From the NCBI GenBank assembly GCA_023145435.1, contig JAGLDS010000003.1, positions 1 through 64,000 on the forward strand: DNA of 64,000 bases, written 5' to 3'. This DNA is from Clostridiales bacterium (lineage in GTDB: Bacteria > Bacillota > Clostridia > DUPQ01). The notes under the pieces were generated by a model. It was not told the origin of the DNA, did no database searches, and saw only the letters and a list, made by a program, of their open reading frames with translations. Made by a program: the position numbers and the translations under genes. Positions 17,109-26,381 of this stretch are shown one piece after another; the first letter of the stretch is position 1; every line of letters starts with the position of its first letter.

Positions 17109-17542
17109 TTTCATGTACACAATTTATCCCAGCTTATTCAGAAGGATTTAAATATCTTCATAAAAAAGGAGGAAAACAAGAGGTTGTTAAATTTTGGGAA
17201 GTACTATCAGATTTGTACTTAACAGATACCTTAAAAAAACAAATAATAGAAAAAGGAATTAGTGGGTGTTTTGATTACTGGGAAAAAGCACTGAATGAAG
17301 AAGCTGCTGATTTCACAATGACACTTGATAAAGAGATGGGAATATTTGAAGTTGTAATGCATCACTGTCCTTCAAAAGGTATGCTAAATAAATTAACATA
17401 TATGAGCCCATATGAAGATTACTGTGAACATTGTGATTTATTATATAGAAGAGTAATTGAACCTTTAGGTTATACATACAAGATTGATTTAACAAACTGC
17501 CAACAAGCAGCTTGCCGATTAGTCGTTAATAAAAAGAAATAA
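17105..17542 (+). CDS. ATC-hydrolase-like protein, second of a tandem pair
   Basis: A 145-residue soluble protein rich in conserved-looking cysteines: HHCPS near residue 84, YCEHCDLLY near 103, and NCQQAACRLVV near the end. This layout resembles the L-2-amino-thiazoline-4-carboxylic acid hydrolase family (Pfam PF14196), many members of which have no known substrate. It is translationally coupled to its probable paralogue by a four-base ATGA overlap, suggesting a heteromeric enzyme or complex. The DegT aminotransferase gene follows after 16 bases. The assignment is by motif memory only; a role as a hydrolase in the pathway is inferred. Confidence 0.5.
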   Translation: MISCTQFIPAYSEGFKYLHKKGGKQEVVKFWEVLSDLYLTDTLKKQIIEKGISGCFDYWEKALNEEAADFTMTLDKEMGIFEVVMHHCPSKGMLNKLTYMSPYEDYCEHCDLLYRRVIEPLGYTYKIDLTNCQQAACRLVVNKKK

Positions 17543-17558
17543 ACGGAGGATAAGAAAC

Positions 17559-18830
17559 ATGGGAGAAAAAAACAAAGTTATGAATGGAGCAGGCATTGAG
17601 GAGTTAGGATTTCCAATGTGGCCACAATTTGCAAAAGAAACAGCAAAAGACATACAAGAACCAATTTTAAATGGAAAAGTTAATTATTGGACTGGACCAA
17701 AGGGAATGGAATTTGAAAAAGAATGGGCAAAATGGAATGGTTCTAAATATGCTATGTCATGTACAAATGGAACAGCAGCGTTACATATTGCCCTTTCTAG
17801 TATGAACATAGGACCAGGAGATGAAGTTATTGTTCCATCATATTCCTTTATTGCTTCATCATTTGCAATTGTACAAGCAGGAGCGATTCCTGTATTTTGT
17901 GATGTAACCGAAGATCATACTTTAGATCCAACATTACTTGAAGGTTTACTAACAAAGAGGACAAAAGCAATTATTGTTGTTCATCTATATGGTGTTATGA
18001 CAGATATGGATCCAGTTATGGAATTTGCTAGGGCAAATGATTTGAAAGTAATTGAAGACTGTGCTCAATGTTTTGGTGGAGAGTATAATGGAGTTAAAGC
18101 GGGAGTTATTGGAGATGCAGGATGTTTTAGCTTTTGTCAAAGCAAGCATTTTACAACTGGTGGAGAAGGTGGCATGGTTGTAACAAATGATGAGGATTTA
18201 GCATGGGAATGCCGTTCATTTAGAGATCATGGTTATGATGTTAAAGAAAGAATGAATATGTTAGCATTAGAAGAAAAACTACCATATATTCATAATAGAA
18301 TAGGATTTAATTATAGAATGACTGAAATTCAGTCAATTATTGGATTAAATGAATTAAAAAGATTTGATAAATGGAATTTAGCTAGACGATTTAAATATGC
18401 TAATATGTATGACAAAGCTTTTAAAAATCAAAGAGGAATTAGCAGATTACCAGTAAATACAGAAAGCAGAAAGAATGCATATTGGTGGTACCCAATGATT
18501 TTAGCCACTGATATTTTAGACGTAGATGCTACAGAAATCATTAAAGAACTTCAAGGAATGGGAATACCATGTTATGGTATCCAATGGCCAGAAGCATATA
18601 TGGAAAAAGCATACAAAGAGTTAAATGGATTTGGTCAACACAAATTCCCATTTAAATCACGTGAATATACTGACAATAAAAGTGTACAATACGACGAAGT
18701 ACATTGTGATGTTGCAAATTCATTAAGAGATAGAACCATTAATTTGTTTTTACATCCATCATGGGAAGAAGCTCATATCCAACGTTGCATTGATGCTTTT
18801 ATAGAAGTGATACAAAAACACTTAGTTTAA
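17559..18830 (+). CDS. DegT/DnrJ/EryC1/StrS-family PLP aminotransferase
   Basis: A 423-residue fold-type I enzyme of the sugar aminotransferase family. The features are SCTNGTAALHIAL for cofactor phosphate binding, the aspartate strand VIEDCAQ, and the Schiff-base lysine K196 in FCQSKHFTTGGEGGM. The family transfers an amino group to or from keto sugars or cyclitols. With two Gfo/Idh/MocA oxidoreductases in the same operon, a pair that oxidises a sugar hydroxyl and exchanges the ketone for an amine is plausible, as in kanosamine (NtdA/NtdC) chemistry. Either direction is possible. The ribosome site is CGGAGGA. Confidence 0.88.
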   Translation: MGEKNKVMNGAGIEELGFPMWPQFAKETAKDIQEPILNGKVNYWTGPKGMEFEKEWAKWNGSKYAMSCTNGTAALHIALSSMNIGPGDEVIVPSYSFIASSFAIVQAGAIPVFCDVTEDHTLDPTLLEGLLTKRTKAIIVVHLYGVMTDMDPVMEFARANDLKVIEDCAQCFGGEYNGVKAGVIGDAGCFSFCQSKHFTTGGEGGMVVTNDEDLAWECRSFRDHGYDVKERMNMLALEEKLPYIHNRIGFNYRMTEIQSIIGLNELKRFDKWNLARRFKYANMYDKAFKNQRGISRLPVNTESRKNAYWWYPMILATDILDVDATEIIKELQGMGIPCYGIQWPEAYMEKAYKELNGFGQHKFPFKSREYTDNKSVQYDEVHCDVANSLRDRTINLFLHPSWEEAHIQRCIDAFIEVIQKHLV

Positions 18831-18843
18831 GAAGGTGAGAAAA

Positions 18844-19548
18844 ATGAAAGTATTAGCCATTGGTTGTCATCCGGATGATCTTGAAATTGGTTGTGGGGGT
18901 ACATTAGCTAGGTATGTTGATAATGGACATGAAGTCTATATGTGTTATATCGCAAATGGAGATAAAGGCCATGCAGTCATAAAACCAGAGAAGTTAAAAA
19001 AAATTAGAGAAAGAGAAGCCTATGAATCTGCAAAGTTATTAGGAGCAAATAAAGTGTTTTCAATTGACATACCTGATTTGCTAGTTAAAGCTTCAAAGGA
19101 AGATATTGTACTAAAAGTGATGGAGGTTATTAGAGCAGTTAATCCTGATTTAATTATCACCCATGATCCTGATGATTATATGGAAGATCATCGTCAAACA
19201 AGCCAAATAGTGTTTGACGCTTCTTTTTCTGTATCTGTACCTCATTATGAAACACAGTCTAAAGCAACAAGCGTTGTTCCACTATACTATATGGACACCT
19301 TAGCAGGAATAAATTTTCAACCAGAAGAATATGTGGATATAACAAAATATATTGATAAAAAGCTTGCAGCACTTGATAAACATGAAAGCCAAATAAAATG
19401 GATGAGCGATCATGACAAGATTGATTTTTTAGATTTTGTAAAAACAGTATCTAAGTTTAGAGGGTTACAATGTAATGTGACCTATGCTGAAGCTTTTAGA
19501 AGTTGCCATACTTGGCCAAGAGGAACTACCAAGAGATTATTACCATAA
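18844..19548 (+). CDS. PIG-L (LmbE) family N-deacetylase
   Basis: A 234-residue zinc-dependent deacetylase. The zinc site HPDD appears in AIGCHPDDLEIGCGG at the N-terminus, and the third ligand region is DPDDYMEDHRQT. Relatives remove acetyl from GlcNAc-type groups (GlcNAc-PI, bacillithiol and mycothiol precursors, diacetylchitobiose). It could deacetylate an amino sugar in this pathway. The ATG at 18844 follows AAGGTGAGA; a GTG at 18835 in frame overlaps that ribosome site and is unlikely. The C-terminus continues past the core fold with an AEAFRS-type motif typical of the BshB/YojG group. Confidence 0.86.
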   Translation: MKVLAIGCHPDDLEIGCGGTLARYVDNGHEVYMCYIANGDKGHAVIKPEKLKKIREREAYESAKLLGANKVFSIDIPDLLVKASKEDIVLKVMEVIRAVNPDLIITHDPDDYMEDHRQTSQIVFDASFSVSVPHYETQSKATSVVPLYYMDTLAGINFQPEEYVDITKYIDKKLAALDKHESQIKWMSDHDKIDFLDFVKTVSKFRGLQCNVTYAEAFRSCHTWPRGTTKRLLP

Positions 19549-19559
19549 AGGAGTAAAAT

Positions 19560-20510
19560 ATGAATTTTATTGATACTGTGAAAGGATCACTACTAGAAGG
19601 ATTTTATCCAAAGGGATGGGATTTTGAAAAAATTGACCAGTGTTGTTCTGTCAATCCTGCTGATGTTTTAAAAAAACAACCGTTCTGGAATGATGAGTTT
19701 ACACCTGTGATGTGTGAATCTATTCATGATTTTGACATGATGATGGGTCACGAAATTGCCATGGAGATAAAAACAACAGGAGAAAATAATCAAAAATTAG
19801 CAATGATTTTACCAGTTGGGCCCATGGGAATGTATAAATGGGCTGTCTACTTCCTTAAAGAATGGCAAGTAGATGCTAAACATGTATATGGCTTTAATAT
19901 GGATGAATGGTCTGATCAAGATGGAAATACGCTAGAATCAGATGATAAAGGGTCTTTTCAAAATGCAATGATTGATGCTTTTTACGGACCACTTGGAGAT
20001 TTAACTGTTCCAATTAATCAGCGGAATTTTGCTACAAGAGAAAATTTACCTACATATGCTAAAAAAATTAGAGAACTAAAAGATGATGGAGCAAAACTAG
20101 TAACTGTATTTGGTATTGGTAGAATGTGTCACGTTGCTTTCTGGGAACCACAGTTTGCAAGTGAGTTTAAAAGCGTAGACGAATGGAAAAAGCAAACTCA
20201 TAGAGTAGGTGCCATGTTACATCCTCTAACAATCGAGCAAAATGCTATAACAAGTTTCAAAAGCCGAACATCTCTTGTTCCTTGTAGAGCAAATACAATA
20301 GGACCTGGTTTGTTTTTACAATCTGATAAAATTATTGGTGGTTGTGATGGAACATTGGGAAGAGGGATGATGTGGCAAGGAATGTCTTTTTGGATGACAT
20401 TACGTTATGGTCCTGATATGTGGATACCTTCAACTTTTATGCCAACACTGCCAGGAAAACTGTTTTTCCTAAAAGAATTAGCGGGGCCACTTAATGCTGA
20501 ATGTAACTAA
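19560..20510 (+). CDS. NagB-like sugar isomerase/deaminase, divergent
   Basis: A 316-residue protein of the glucosamine-6-phosphate deaminase/isomerase fold. It keeps FNMDEW (the base aspartate region of NagB) and the strand [13 protein letters not shown] at residues 185-197. In true NagB this strand reads GxxxDGHIAFNEP, with a catalytic Asp-His-Glu triad. Here the histidine (H191) and glutamate (E196) remain but the aspartate is Met189. It is also about 50 residues longer than NagB. It is therefore unlikely to be ordinary GlcN6P deaminase and may act on a different amino sugar. The start follows AAAGGAG; its end overlaps the NagA-like gene by 17 bases. Confidence 0.75.
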   Translation: MNFIDTVKGSLLEGFYPKGWDFEKIDQCCSVNPADVLKKQPFWNDEFTPVMCESIHDFDMMMGHEIAMEIKTTGENNQKLAMILPVGPMGMYKWAVYFLKEWQVDAKHVYGFNMDEWSDQDGNTLESDDKGSFQNAMIDAFYGPLGDLTVPINQRNFATRENLPTYAKKIRELKDDGAKLVTVFGIGRMCHVAFWEPQFASEFKSVDEWKKQTHRVGAMLHPLTIEQNAITSFKSRTSLVPCRANTIGPGLFLQSDKIIGGCDGTLGRGMMWQGMSFWMTLRYGPDMWIPSTFMPTLPGKLFFLKELAGPLNAECN

Positions 20511-21576
20511 TGGTAGAATTGTCTTAGAAAATAAAATATTTATTGGGAATCTATATTTAAAAGATGGGTTGATTTATACAATTTCAAAGGATAAAGTTTA
20601 TGAAGGTGATATTATTGATGCAAAAGGGCAATTAGTTACTCCAGGATTTATTGATATTCATTGCCATGGAGGAGGAGGACAACTATTTGCCTTTGATCCA
20701 ATTACAGCGCTTAGGGGTCATAAAAAGAGAGGTACTCTAGGTGTTTTACCTACAATTGGCTATAACATGTCAAAAGAAGGTTTTATAAATGGAGTAAAAA
20801 ATATTGTAAAAATAAAAGATGAAGCTATATTAGGGATTAATTGCGAAGGACCTTTTGTAAATCCAGAATATGGAGCAGACACAAGAAATGCTAGAAAAGT
20901 AGACAAAAAAGAATATGAAGCTATTTATGAGGCAGGTCAGGGAAAAATAAGAATCTGGATGATTTCACCTGATATTGATAATGCCAGAGAGTTTATTGAT
21001 TACCTAAAGACAAAAAACGAAGTAGTTTCGTGTGCTGGACATACAGGTTGTACAAAAGAGCAATTAAAAGACATACAATTAATATGCCATTTATATGATG
21101 GAATGGGACCAAAACAACGAGCTTGTAAAGATATTCACGAGACAGGTACAGCGGAGGCTGTACTAGCTGATGATCAGCTATATGCAGAGCTTATTGCTGA
21201 TAGTAAAGGAGTCCATGTTTCGGATTTACTTTTGAAAATAACTTTTAGAGCCATGGGAGAAGATAAAATTATTTTAATATCTGATGCCATTGGTACTAAA
21301 GAAAATTACAGTGATGGAGACTTAAACTATAATGAGTTAGGTCAACTTGCAGGATCTATGATGAGTGTTAATCTAGCTGTTTGTAATATGGTTAAACACA
21401 CTGGCATCACATGGCCACAAGGTGTTAAATTGGCAACACTTAACCCTGCAAAATTATTAGGATTAGATAAAAATCTTGGAAGTATTTTAAAGGGAAAGAA
21501 AGCAAATATTGTAGTAATGAGTGAAAAAGGTGATGTTTATCACGTTATTGAAAATGGGGAGATTTATAATGGATAA
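20494..21576 (+). CDS. NagA-like N-acetylglucosamine-6-phosphate deacetylase / amidohydrolase
   Basis: A 360-residue amidohydrolase-superfamily TIM barrel of the NagA type. Metal ligands seen are H56 and H58 in [12 protein letters not shown], the glutamate in NCEGPF, the histidine in CAGHTG, the histidine in CHLYDGMGP (HLFNAM in standard NagA), and the catalytic aspartate in LISDAIG. The HxH form suggests a binuclear site. NagA hydrolyses the N-acetyl group of GlcNAc-6-P. With a divergent NagB partner it may act on a related substrate. It overlaps the NagB-like gene by 17 bases and the next gene by 8, so the three are tightly coupled. Confidence 0.82.
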   Translation: MLNVTNGRIVLENKIFIGNLYLKDGLIYTISKDKVYEGDIIDAKGQLVTPGFIDIHCHGGGGQLFAFDPITALRGHKKRGTLGVLPTIGYNMSKEGFINGVKNIVKIKDEAILGINCEGPFVNPEYGADTRNARKVDKKEYEAIYEAGQGKIRIWMISPDIDNAREFIDYLKTKNEVVSCAGHTGCTKEQLKDIQLICHLYDGMGPKQRACKDIHETGTAEAVLADDQLYAELIADSKGVHVSDLLLKITFRAMGEDKIILISDAIGTKENYSDGDLNYNELGQLAGSMMSVNLAVCNMVKHTGITWPQGVKLATLNPAKLLGLDKNLGSILKGKKANIVVMSEKGDVYHVIENGEIYNG

Positions 21577-22612
21577 AATAAAATGGGGAGTTATTGGTGC
21601 AGGAGGGATAGCTAGAAGGAGAACAATTCCAGGGATACTATTAGCAAAAAATGCTGAATTAGTTAGTGTTATGGAAATAGATATGGCTTTAGCTAATGAA
21701 ATCAAGGAACAATTTAATTGTAAGAAAGCATTTGATAATATTGATGATTTATTAAAAGATGATGAGATTGATGCGGTATATATTGCATCTCCTGTTATTT
21801 ACCATAAAGAGCAAGCAATGAACGCTGCAAATGCTGGTAAACATATATTACTTGAAAAACCAATTTGTTTAACAGTAGAAGAAGGCAAAGAAGTTGTTGA
21901 TTATTGTAAACAAAAAAACGTGAAACTAGCAACTGGATTTATGATGAGGTTTCACGCTTACCATAAAAAAATGAAACAACTAGTTAAAGATGGAAAAATT
22001 GGCCAAGTGGTATCTGCGCGAGCCCAATTGACATGTTGGTATCCTGATATGCCTGGTAATTGGAGGCAAAGTTATAATACATCAGGCGGTGGTGCATTAA
22101 TGGACATGGGTGTTCATTGTTTAGATTTAATTCAATATATTACAGGATTTAAAACCAAGCGTGTAGCAGGAATGGCAAGCACATTAACCTTTGATTATGA
22201 AGTAGAAGATTCAGGAGCATTTTTAGTAGAACTAGAAAATGGAGCCATATGCCATGTGGAATCAAACTTTAATATTCCAGATGATGCTGCAAAAGGCAGA
22301 TTAGAATTTTATGGTACAAAAGGAAGCTTGTTAGCAGAAGGAACTATTTCACAAATTGAAACAGGTTCATTGGAAGTTACTTTTTCAGATGACACAAAAG
22401 ATTATGATGCTAAACAAGATAGAACCGAAGATAGAACTAGGCATATAGAGGTTGAATTTGGAAACATGTATGCTAAAGAAATTGATAGTTTTAGTTTATC
22501 AATTAAAAATAATACAAAAATTGAAGTTCCAGCTATAGATGGAATACAGATCCAAAGTGTTGTTGAAGCAGCGTATGCGTCTTCAAAGAATAGTGAATAT
22601 GTGAAATTATAA
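21569..22612 (+). CDS. Gfo/Idh/MocA-family NAD(P)-dependent oxidoreductase
   Basis: A 347-residue enzyme with an N-terminal Rossmann motif VIGAGGIA (residues 8-15) and the family catalytic-lysine motif LLEKPICLTVEE near residue 93, followed by the C-terminal alpha/beta half (GGGALMDMGVHCLDL). Members oxidise or reduce ring hydroxyls of sugars and inositols, or similar carbonyls. It is a natural partner of the DegT aminotransferase in the same operon. The start at 21569 overlaps the NagA-like stop (ATGGATAA). A longer upstream frame exists but would lie inside the NagA-like gene. Confidence 0.88.
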   Translation: MDKIKWGVIGAGGIARRRTIPGILLAKNAELVSVMEIDMALANEIKEQFNCKKAFDNIDDLLKDDEIDAVYIASPVIYHKEQAMNAANAGKHILLEKPICLTVEEGKEVVDYCKQKNVKLATGFMMRFHAYHKKMKQLVKDGKIGQVVSARAQLTCWYPDMPGNWRQSYNTSGGGALMDMGVHCLDLIQYITGFKTKRVAGMASTLTFDYEVEDSGAFLVELENGAICHVESNFNIPDDAAKGRLEFYGTKGSLLAEGTISQIETGSLEVTFSDDTKDYDAKQDRTEDRTRHIEVEFGNMYAKEIDSFSLSIKNNTKIEVPAIDGIQIQSVVEAAYASSKNSEYVKL

Positions 22613-22613
22613 A

Positions 22614-23708
22614 ATGGATGAAATTCGATTACTAAAAAAAATTGATTATGAAAAACTATATACTCTTAGAAGAGAATGCTTTCCTGTGCTAACTAAAATG
22701 CAAGAAGATTTTGCCATGAATCATTATTATGATGAGATCAATTGGTATGGTATCTTTTTAAAAGAGATACTAATATCAGTAATTTGGATTAAACCAATGG
22801 AGTTATCTTTTAACAATACAAAAATCATGGCTGGAGGTATTGGGTCAGTAGCTACTCACCCTAAGTACCGTAACAAAGGTTACTCTAAAAAATTAATAAA
22901 TCATGCTCTTTCTATAATGGTTAAAAGAGGATATGCACTAACATCTTTAGCACCGTTTTTAACAAGTTTTTATGAAAAATTTGGGTATAGTAATACACTA
23001 TCTTTTTATGAAGTAACTTATAAGATGGAACAATTAAATTATCTTAAACAAAAAAGACAAATTAATGAAGACACACCTAGTTTAACTAGTGATTTTGTAA
23101 AAGCGAGAGTTGCTTTTTCTAAGCAATATAACTTGTATTGTCAAAGAGATGAAAAATTAATGGCTTCATATATACAGTCCTTTAAAGAGAAAGAATATAC
23201 AATAAAAGCAATAAATGACATGGGATATGTTATTTTTAAAGAAATAAAAAACAGCATATTTGTTGCTGAAATAGTCTATGAAAACTTAACGATATTAGAT
23301 CAATTGCTTGCCTATATATATAATGTACATAATAATATGGGAAAATTAGTTATTATTACACCACCTGATTATATAATTATTGACTATATAAAAAGTGATT
23401 GTGAAAACATTAAATTAGTACAAGATAAAATGTCAAAAGTTCTAGATGTAAAAAAAATGTTAGCTATAACTAATTTCCCAGATGATATAGCAATAAAAGT
23501 TGATAAGGAATTATATATAAACAGAAAAGACCAGAGTACAATTACTACTAAAGATATAGCTATTCAATTTACAATACAAGGATTTACTCAATATATACTA
23601 GGTGTAAGAAGCCTAATTGAGTTACAATATACTAACCAAGTTATTATAAAAACACCAAAAGAATTTCCAATAATGAAAAAAACACTTTTTGAAAATGAGG
23701 TATATTAA
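22614..23708 (+). CDS. GNAT acetyltransferase, Eis-like architecture
   Basis: A 364-residue protein with a GNAT domain in the first 140 or so residues: the acetyl-CoA pyrophosphate loop is VATHPKYRNKGYSKKLI, preceded by GGIGSVA. The remaining 220 residues are consistent with the second GNAT-like and SCP2-like parts of the Eis family, which acetylate amines of aminoglycosides and other molecules. It begins two bases after the preceding stop. In an amino-sugar cluster, N-acetylation of a pathway amine is plausible but unproven. Its own C-terminal domain identification is weaker than that of the N-terminal domain. Confidence 0.75.
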   Translation: MDEIRLLKKIDYEKLYTLRRECFPVLTKMQEDFAMNHYYDEINWYGIFLKEILISVIWIKPMELSFNNTKIMAGGIGSVATHPKYRNKGYSKKLINHALSIMVKRGYALTSLAPFLTSFYEKFGYSNTLSFYEVTYKMEQLNYLKQKRQINEDTPSLTSDFVKARVAFSKQYNLYCQRDEKLMASYIQSFKEKEYTIKAINDMGYVIFKEIKNSIFVAEIVYENLTILDQLLAYIYNVHNNMGKLVIITPPDYIIIDYIKSDCENIKLVQDKMSKVLDVKKMLAITNFPDDIAIKVDKELYINRKDQSTITTKDIAIQFTIQGFTQYILGVRSLIELQYTNQVIIKTPKEFPIMKKTLFENEVY

Positions 23709-24572
23709 ATGAATGATGGATTTTACACAGCATTAGGAACACCACTTGATGAACAAGGACAAATATTAAGTAAAAGTTATACTAATCAAATAAACCAGCA
23801 AATCACAGCTGGAGCGGCTGGGTTACTTTGTATGGGTTCTATGGGAAACATGATTGGAATAAGGGAAAAAGATTATGTTACGGTTGCTTTAGAAGGTGTT
23901 AAGGCAAATCAAAAAAGAGTTCCGTTGATGATTGGAGTAATGGATAATTCAATTAGTAGAGTTATGGATCGAGTAGAGGCTATATCTCATTTGGATTTTG
24001 ATGGTATTGTAGCAACTACACCATTTTACTATGTTGTTAATCAATCACAAATTATTTCTTTTTATACATCAATTGCGAATCAATCTAAAAAGCCTTTGTA
24101 TTTATATGATTTACCAGGAGTTACACAGTCGCCTATTTCAGTAGATAGCGTACTTAATTTAATGAAACATGAAAACATAAAAGGAATCAAATCAGGTAAT
24201 ATGAATTTAATATCAGCTTTAATGAGACATCCATATATGCAAGATGACTTTGATCTTCTTTTTAGTGGACTTGATACATTCGATATTGCTTTACAAGGAG
24301 GCATTAAGAAAAACCTAGATGGAATGTTTTGCTGTACCCCTAATAACACAAATAAAATGTATCAAGGTGATAATCCATTTTATTATTTAAAGAACATTCT
24401 TGGATTAAGGAATATATTTATAAAACATGGTGTCTTAGCCAGTTTCTCATATTCAATGGAATTATTAGGGTTACCAGGACGATACCATGAAGATTATTCA
24501 CAAAATATAAATAATCAAGCAAAAGAAGAAATAAAAGCATTTATGGATAGTATAGGGGAAGAAACAAAATGA
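23709..24572 (+). CDS. Dihydrodipicolinate synthase / N-acetylneuraminate lyase family aldolase
   Basis: A 287-residue TIM-barrel class-I aldolase. The family residues seen are GSMGNM (for GTTGE), the tyrosine in LYLYDLPG near residue 133 and the Schiff-base lysine in IKGIKSGN near residue 160. Family members condense or cleave pyruvate with an aldehyde. The usual GTTGE phosphate/carboxylate loop is altered to GSMGNM, so the true DapA reaction is unlikely. A catabolic aldolase or lyase for a keto-deoxy sugar acid is possible. It starts directly after the preceding stop, and its stop overlaps the next start by ATGA. Confidence 0.78.
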   Translation: MNDGFYTALGTPLDEQGQILSKSYTNQINQQITAGAAGLLCMGSMGNMIGIREKDYVTVALEGVKANQKRVPLMIGVMDNSISRVMDRVEAISHLDFDGIVATTPFYYVVNQSQIISFYTSIANQSKKPLYLYDLPGVTQSPISVDSVLNLMKHENIKGIKSGNMNLISALMRHPYMQDDFDLLFSGLDTFDIALQGGIKKNLDGMFCCTPNNTNKMYQGDNPFYYLKNILGLRNIFIKHGVLASFSYSMELLGLPGRYHEDYSQNINNQAKEEIKAFMDSIGEETK

Positions 24573-25477
24573 AACTTTCTAAAATGACATTGGGAACTGT
24601 ACAATTAGGGCTGAATTATGGAATAAATAACAAAGAGGGAAAACCTTCATTAGAAAAAGCATTTGATATTTTAGATATGGCTATTTTAAATAACATTACT
24701 ACTTTAGATACAGCTGCTGGATATGGAGACAGTGAAAAAGTCATTGGGCAGTATTTTTATAAAAACAACCAAGCAAAAAACAATTGTAATATTGTAACAA
24801 AATTTAAACTAGGAAATATTCAAAGAAGCGAAGTTGAAAAAAATATTTATCAATCAATTGAACAATCATTATTAAATTTAGGTGTTAATAACGTTGAAAC
24901 ATTATTAATGCATGACGCCAAAGAATATGAGCAATATCAAAAAGAGATTGATAAAACATATGAGAAATTATTAAATGAAAAATTAATTAATAATGCAGGT
25001 GCTAGTGGTTATACATTTGAAGAAATCAACGATATGTTAGCAAATGAATTATATTCTTCCTATCAATTACCTGTAAACATGTTAGATCAACGTATTACTG
25101 CACATAAGGATAAAAAGAAAAAGTTACAAAATAAGACACTATATGTTAGAAGCGTATATTTACAAGGGATTTTCTTTAAAGAACCAAATAAATTAACTGG
25201 TAATTTAAAAGAAATAAAACCTTACTTAGATAAGGTTAATTCCTTTGCAGACAAAGAGAATATGAGCGTTGCTGAATTAGCTTTAAGGTATGTTAATAGT
25301 CTTAATTATGTAAATTCATTGGTAATTGGATGTGACAATATAACACAAGTAAAAGAAAATATAACATTACTTAACAAAACTCCTTTTTCAAATGATAAAA
25401 TGAAAGAGATTGAAGAATTATTAAGTGGAGTACCTGAATGGATATTTTTTCCAATGCTTTGGGATAAACAAGGATAG
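24569..25477 (+). CDS. Aldo/keto reductase
   Basis: A 302-residue NAD(P)H-dependent carbonyl reductase of the AKR fold. The catalytic residues lie in LDTAAGYGDSE (Asp and Tyr), VTKFKLG (Lys) and LLMHDAKE (His). The first strand reads MTLGTVQLGLNYG, a form typical of the bacterial AKRs found in sugar biosynthesis and catabolism clusters. The substrate is unknown, probably an aldehyde or ketone of the same pathway. It overlaps the aldolase gene by four bases. Confidence 0.85.
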   Translation: MKLSKMTLGTVQLGLNYGINNKEGKPSLEKAFDILDMAILNNITTLDTAAGYGDSEKVIGQYFYKNNQAKNNCNIVTKFKLGNIQRSEVEKNIYQSIEQSLLNLGVNNVETLLMHDAKEYEQYQKEIDKTYEKLLNEKLINNAGASGYTFEEINDMLANELYSSYQLPVNMLDQRITAHKDKKKKLQNKTLYVRSVYLQGIFFKEPNKLTGNLKEIKPYLDKVNSFADKENMSVAELALRYVNSLNYVNSLVIGCDNITQVKENITLLNKTPFSNDKMKEIEELLSGVPEWIFFPMLWDKQG

Positions 25478-25489
25478 TGAGGGATAAAA

Positions 25490-26278
25490 ATGAATATATT
25501 AGATAGATTTTCGTTGGCTGGGAAAGTGGCATTAGTGACAGGGGGATCAGGATTATATGGTAGACAAATGGTTATTGCTTTAGCACAAGCAGGGGCTATA
25601 ACATATACAGCATCAAGGAATTTAGAAAAATTAACGCAGTTTACAGATAAGTTAAAAAGAGAAGAAAACTTAACTGTTACTCCATTAGAGTATGATCAAA
25701 GTAATCATGGTTCTATTATTAAATTGAAAAATGAAATAGTGAAACGAAGCGGAAAAATTGATATATTAATTAATAATTCTGTAGCAAGAAGTGGACATAT
25801 TGCTGAATTAACTACTGAAAAACTAGACAATGATTTTAAAGTAAATGGTACAGGATTGATATTAATGCATCGTGAATTTGCTGATCAAATGGCACTTCAA
25901 GGAACTGGTTCAATTATTAATATTGGATCAATTTATGGTTTAGTGGGCTATGATGATTGGTTATATGAAGGAACAGGGTTATTAAAAACAGGAGGAGCTG
26001 CCTACTACTATAACAAAGGAGGAATTGCAAATTTAACTAAGTTTTTTGCAGGATTCTATGGTCCAAAAGGTGTTAGAGTAAACTGTATTCACCCAGGTGG
26101 ATATGAAACTAGTCAGCAACCAAAAGAATTTAAAGATAATTACTGTAAAAAAACATTTTTAAAGCGATTAGCAAATGATGATGATATGAAAGGTATTTTA
26201 GTTTTTCTAGCAAGTGATGCATCAAGTTATATCACAGGAACAAATATACCAGTTGATGGTGGATTAACAGCTAAATAA
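25490..26278 (+). CDS. Short-chain dehydrogenase/reductase (FabG-like)
   Basis: A 262-residue classical SDR. It has the cofactor motif TGGSGLYG near residues 18-25, the stabilising NNS strand (ILINNSVARSG), the catalytic serine in NIGSIYG and the YYYNKGG segment with a YxxxK pair. The C-terminal IPVDGGLTAK ending is typical of gluconate-5-dehydrogenase or similar sugar-acid enzymes. A 20-residue insertion (YDDWLYEGTGLLKTGG) precedes the active-site tyrosine, which is unusual. The ribosome site is GAGGGA. Confidence 0.87.
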   Translation: MNILDRFSLAGKVALVTGGSGLYGRQMVIALAQAGAITYTASRNLEKLTQFTDKLKREENLTVTPLEYDQSNHGSIIKLKNEIVKRSGKIDILINNSVARSGHIAELTTEKLDNDFKVNGTGLILMHREFADQMALQGTGSIINIGSIYGLVGYDDWLYEGTGLLKTGGAAYYYNKGGIANLTKFFAGFYGPKGVRVNCIHPGGYETSQQPKEFKDNYCKKTFLKRLANDDDMKGILVFLASDASSYITGTNIPVDGGLTAK

Positions 26279-26284
26279 GAAGAT

Positions 26285-26302
26285 TGTTGAATGCAATCAA
26301 CA
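26285..26302. promoter_or_regulatory. Inverted repeat in the only sizeable gap of the gene cluster
   Basis: TGTTGA and TCAACA (26285-26290 and 26297-26302) flank six bases. This gap of 103 bases is the only one over 20 bases between the ROK gene and the end of the cluster. It may be an operator for the ROK protein or a small hairpin; it is followed by A rather than T residues, so it is not a plus-strand terminator. Confidence 0.35.
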
Positions 26303-26381
26303 AAAAAACTGGATATAAAAGAAGATAATTACTTAAATACAGTTTGGTTATATTTACTATTATCATAAGAAGGAGCAAAAG

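Noticed and set aside
26285-26302. Intrinsic terminator in the gap before the second Gfo/Idh/MocA gene
   Set aside because: The stem is only six base pairs and is followed by A residues, not T, on the plus strand.
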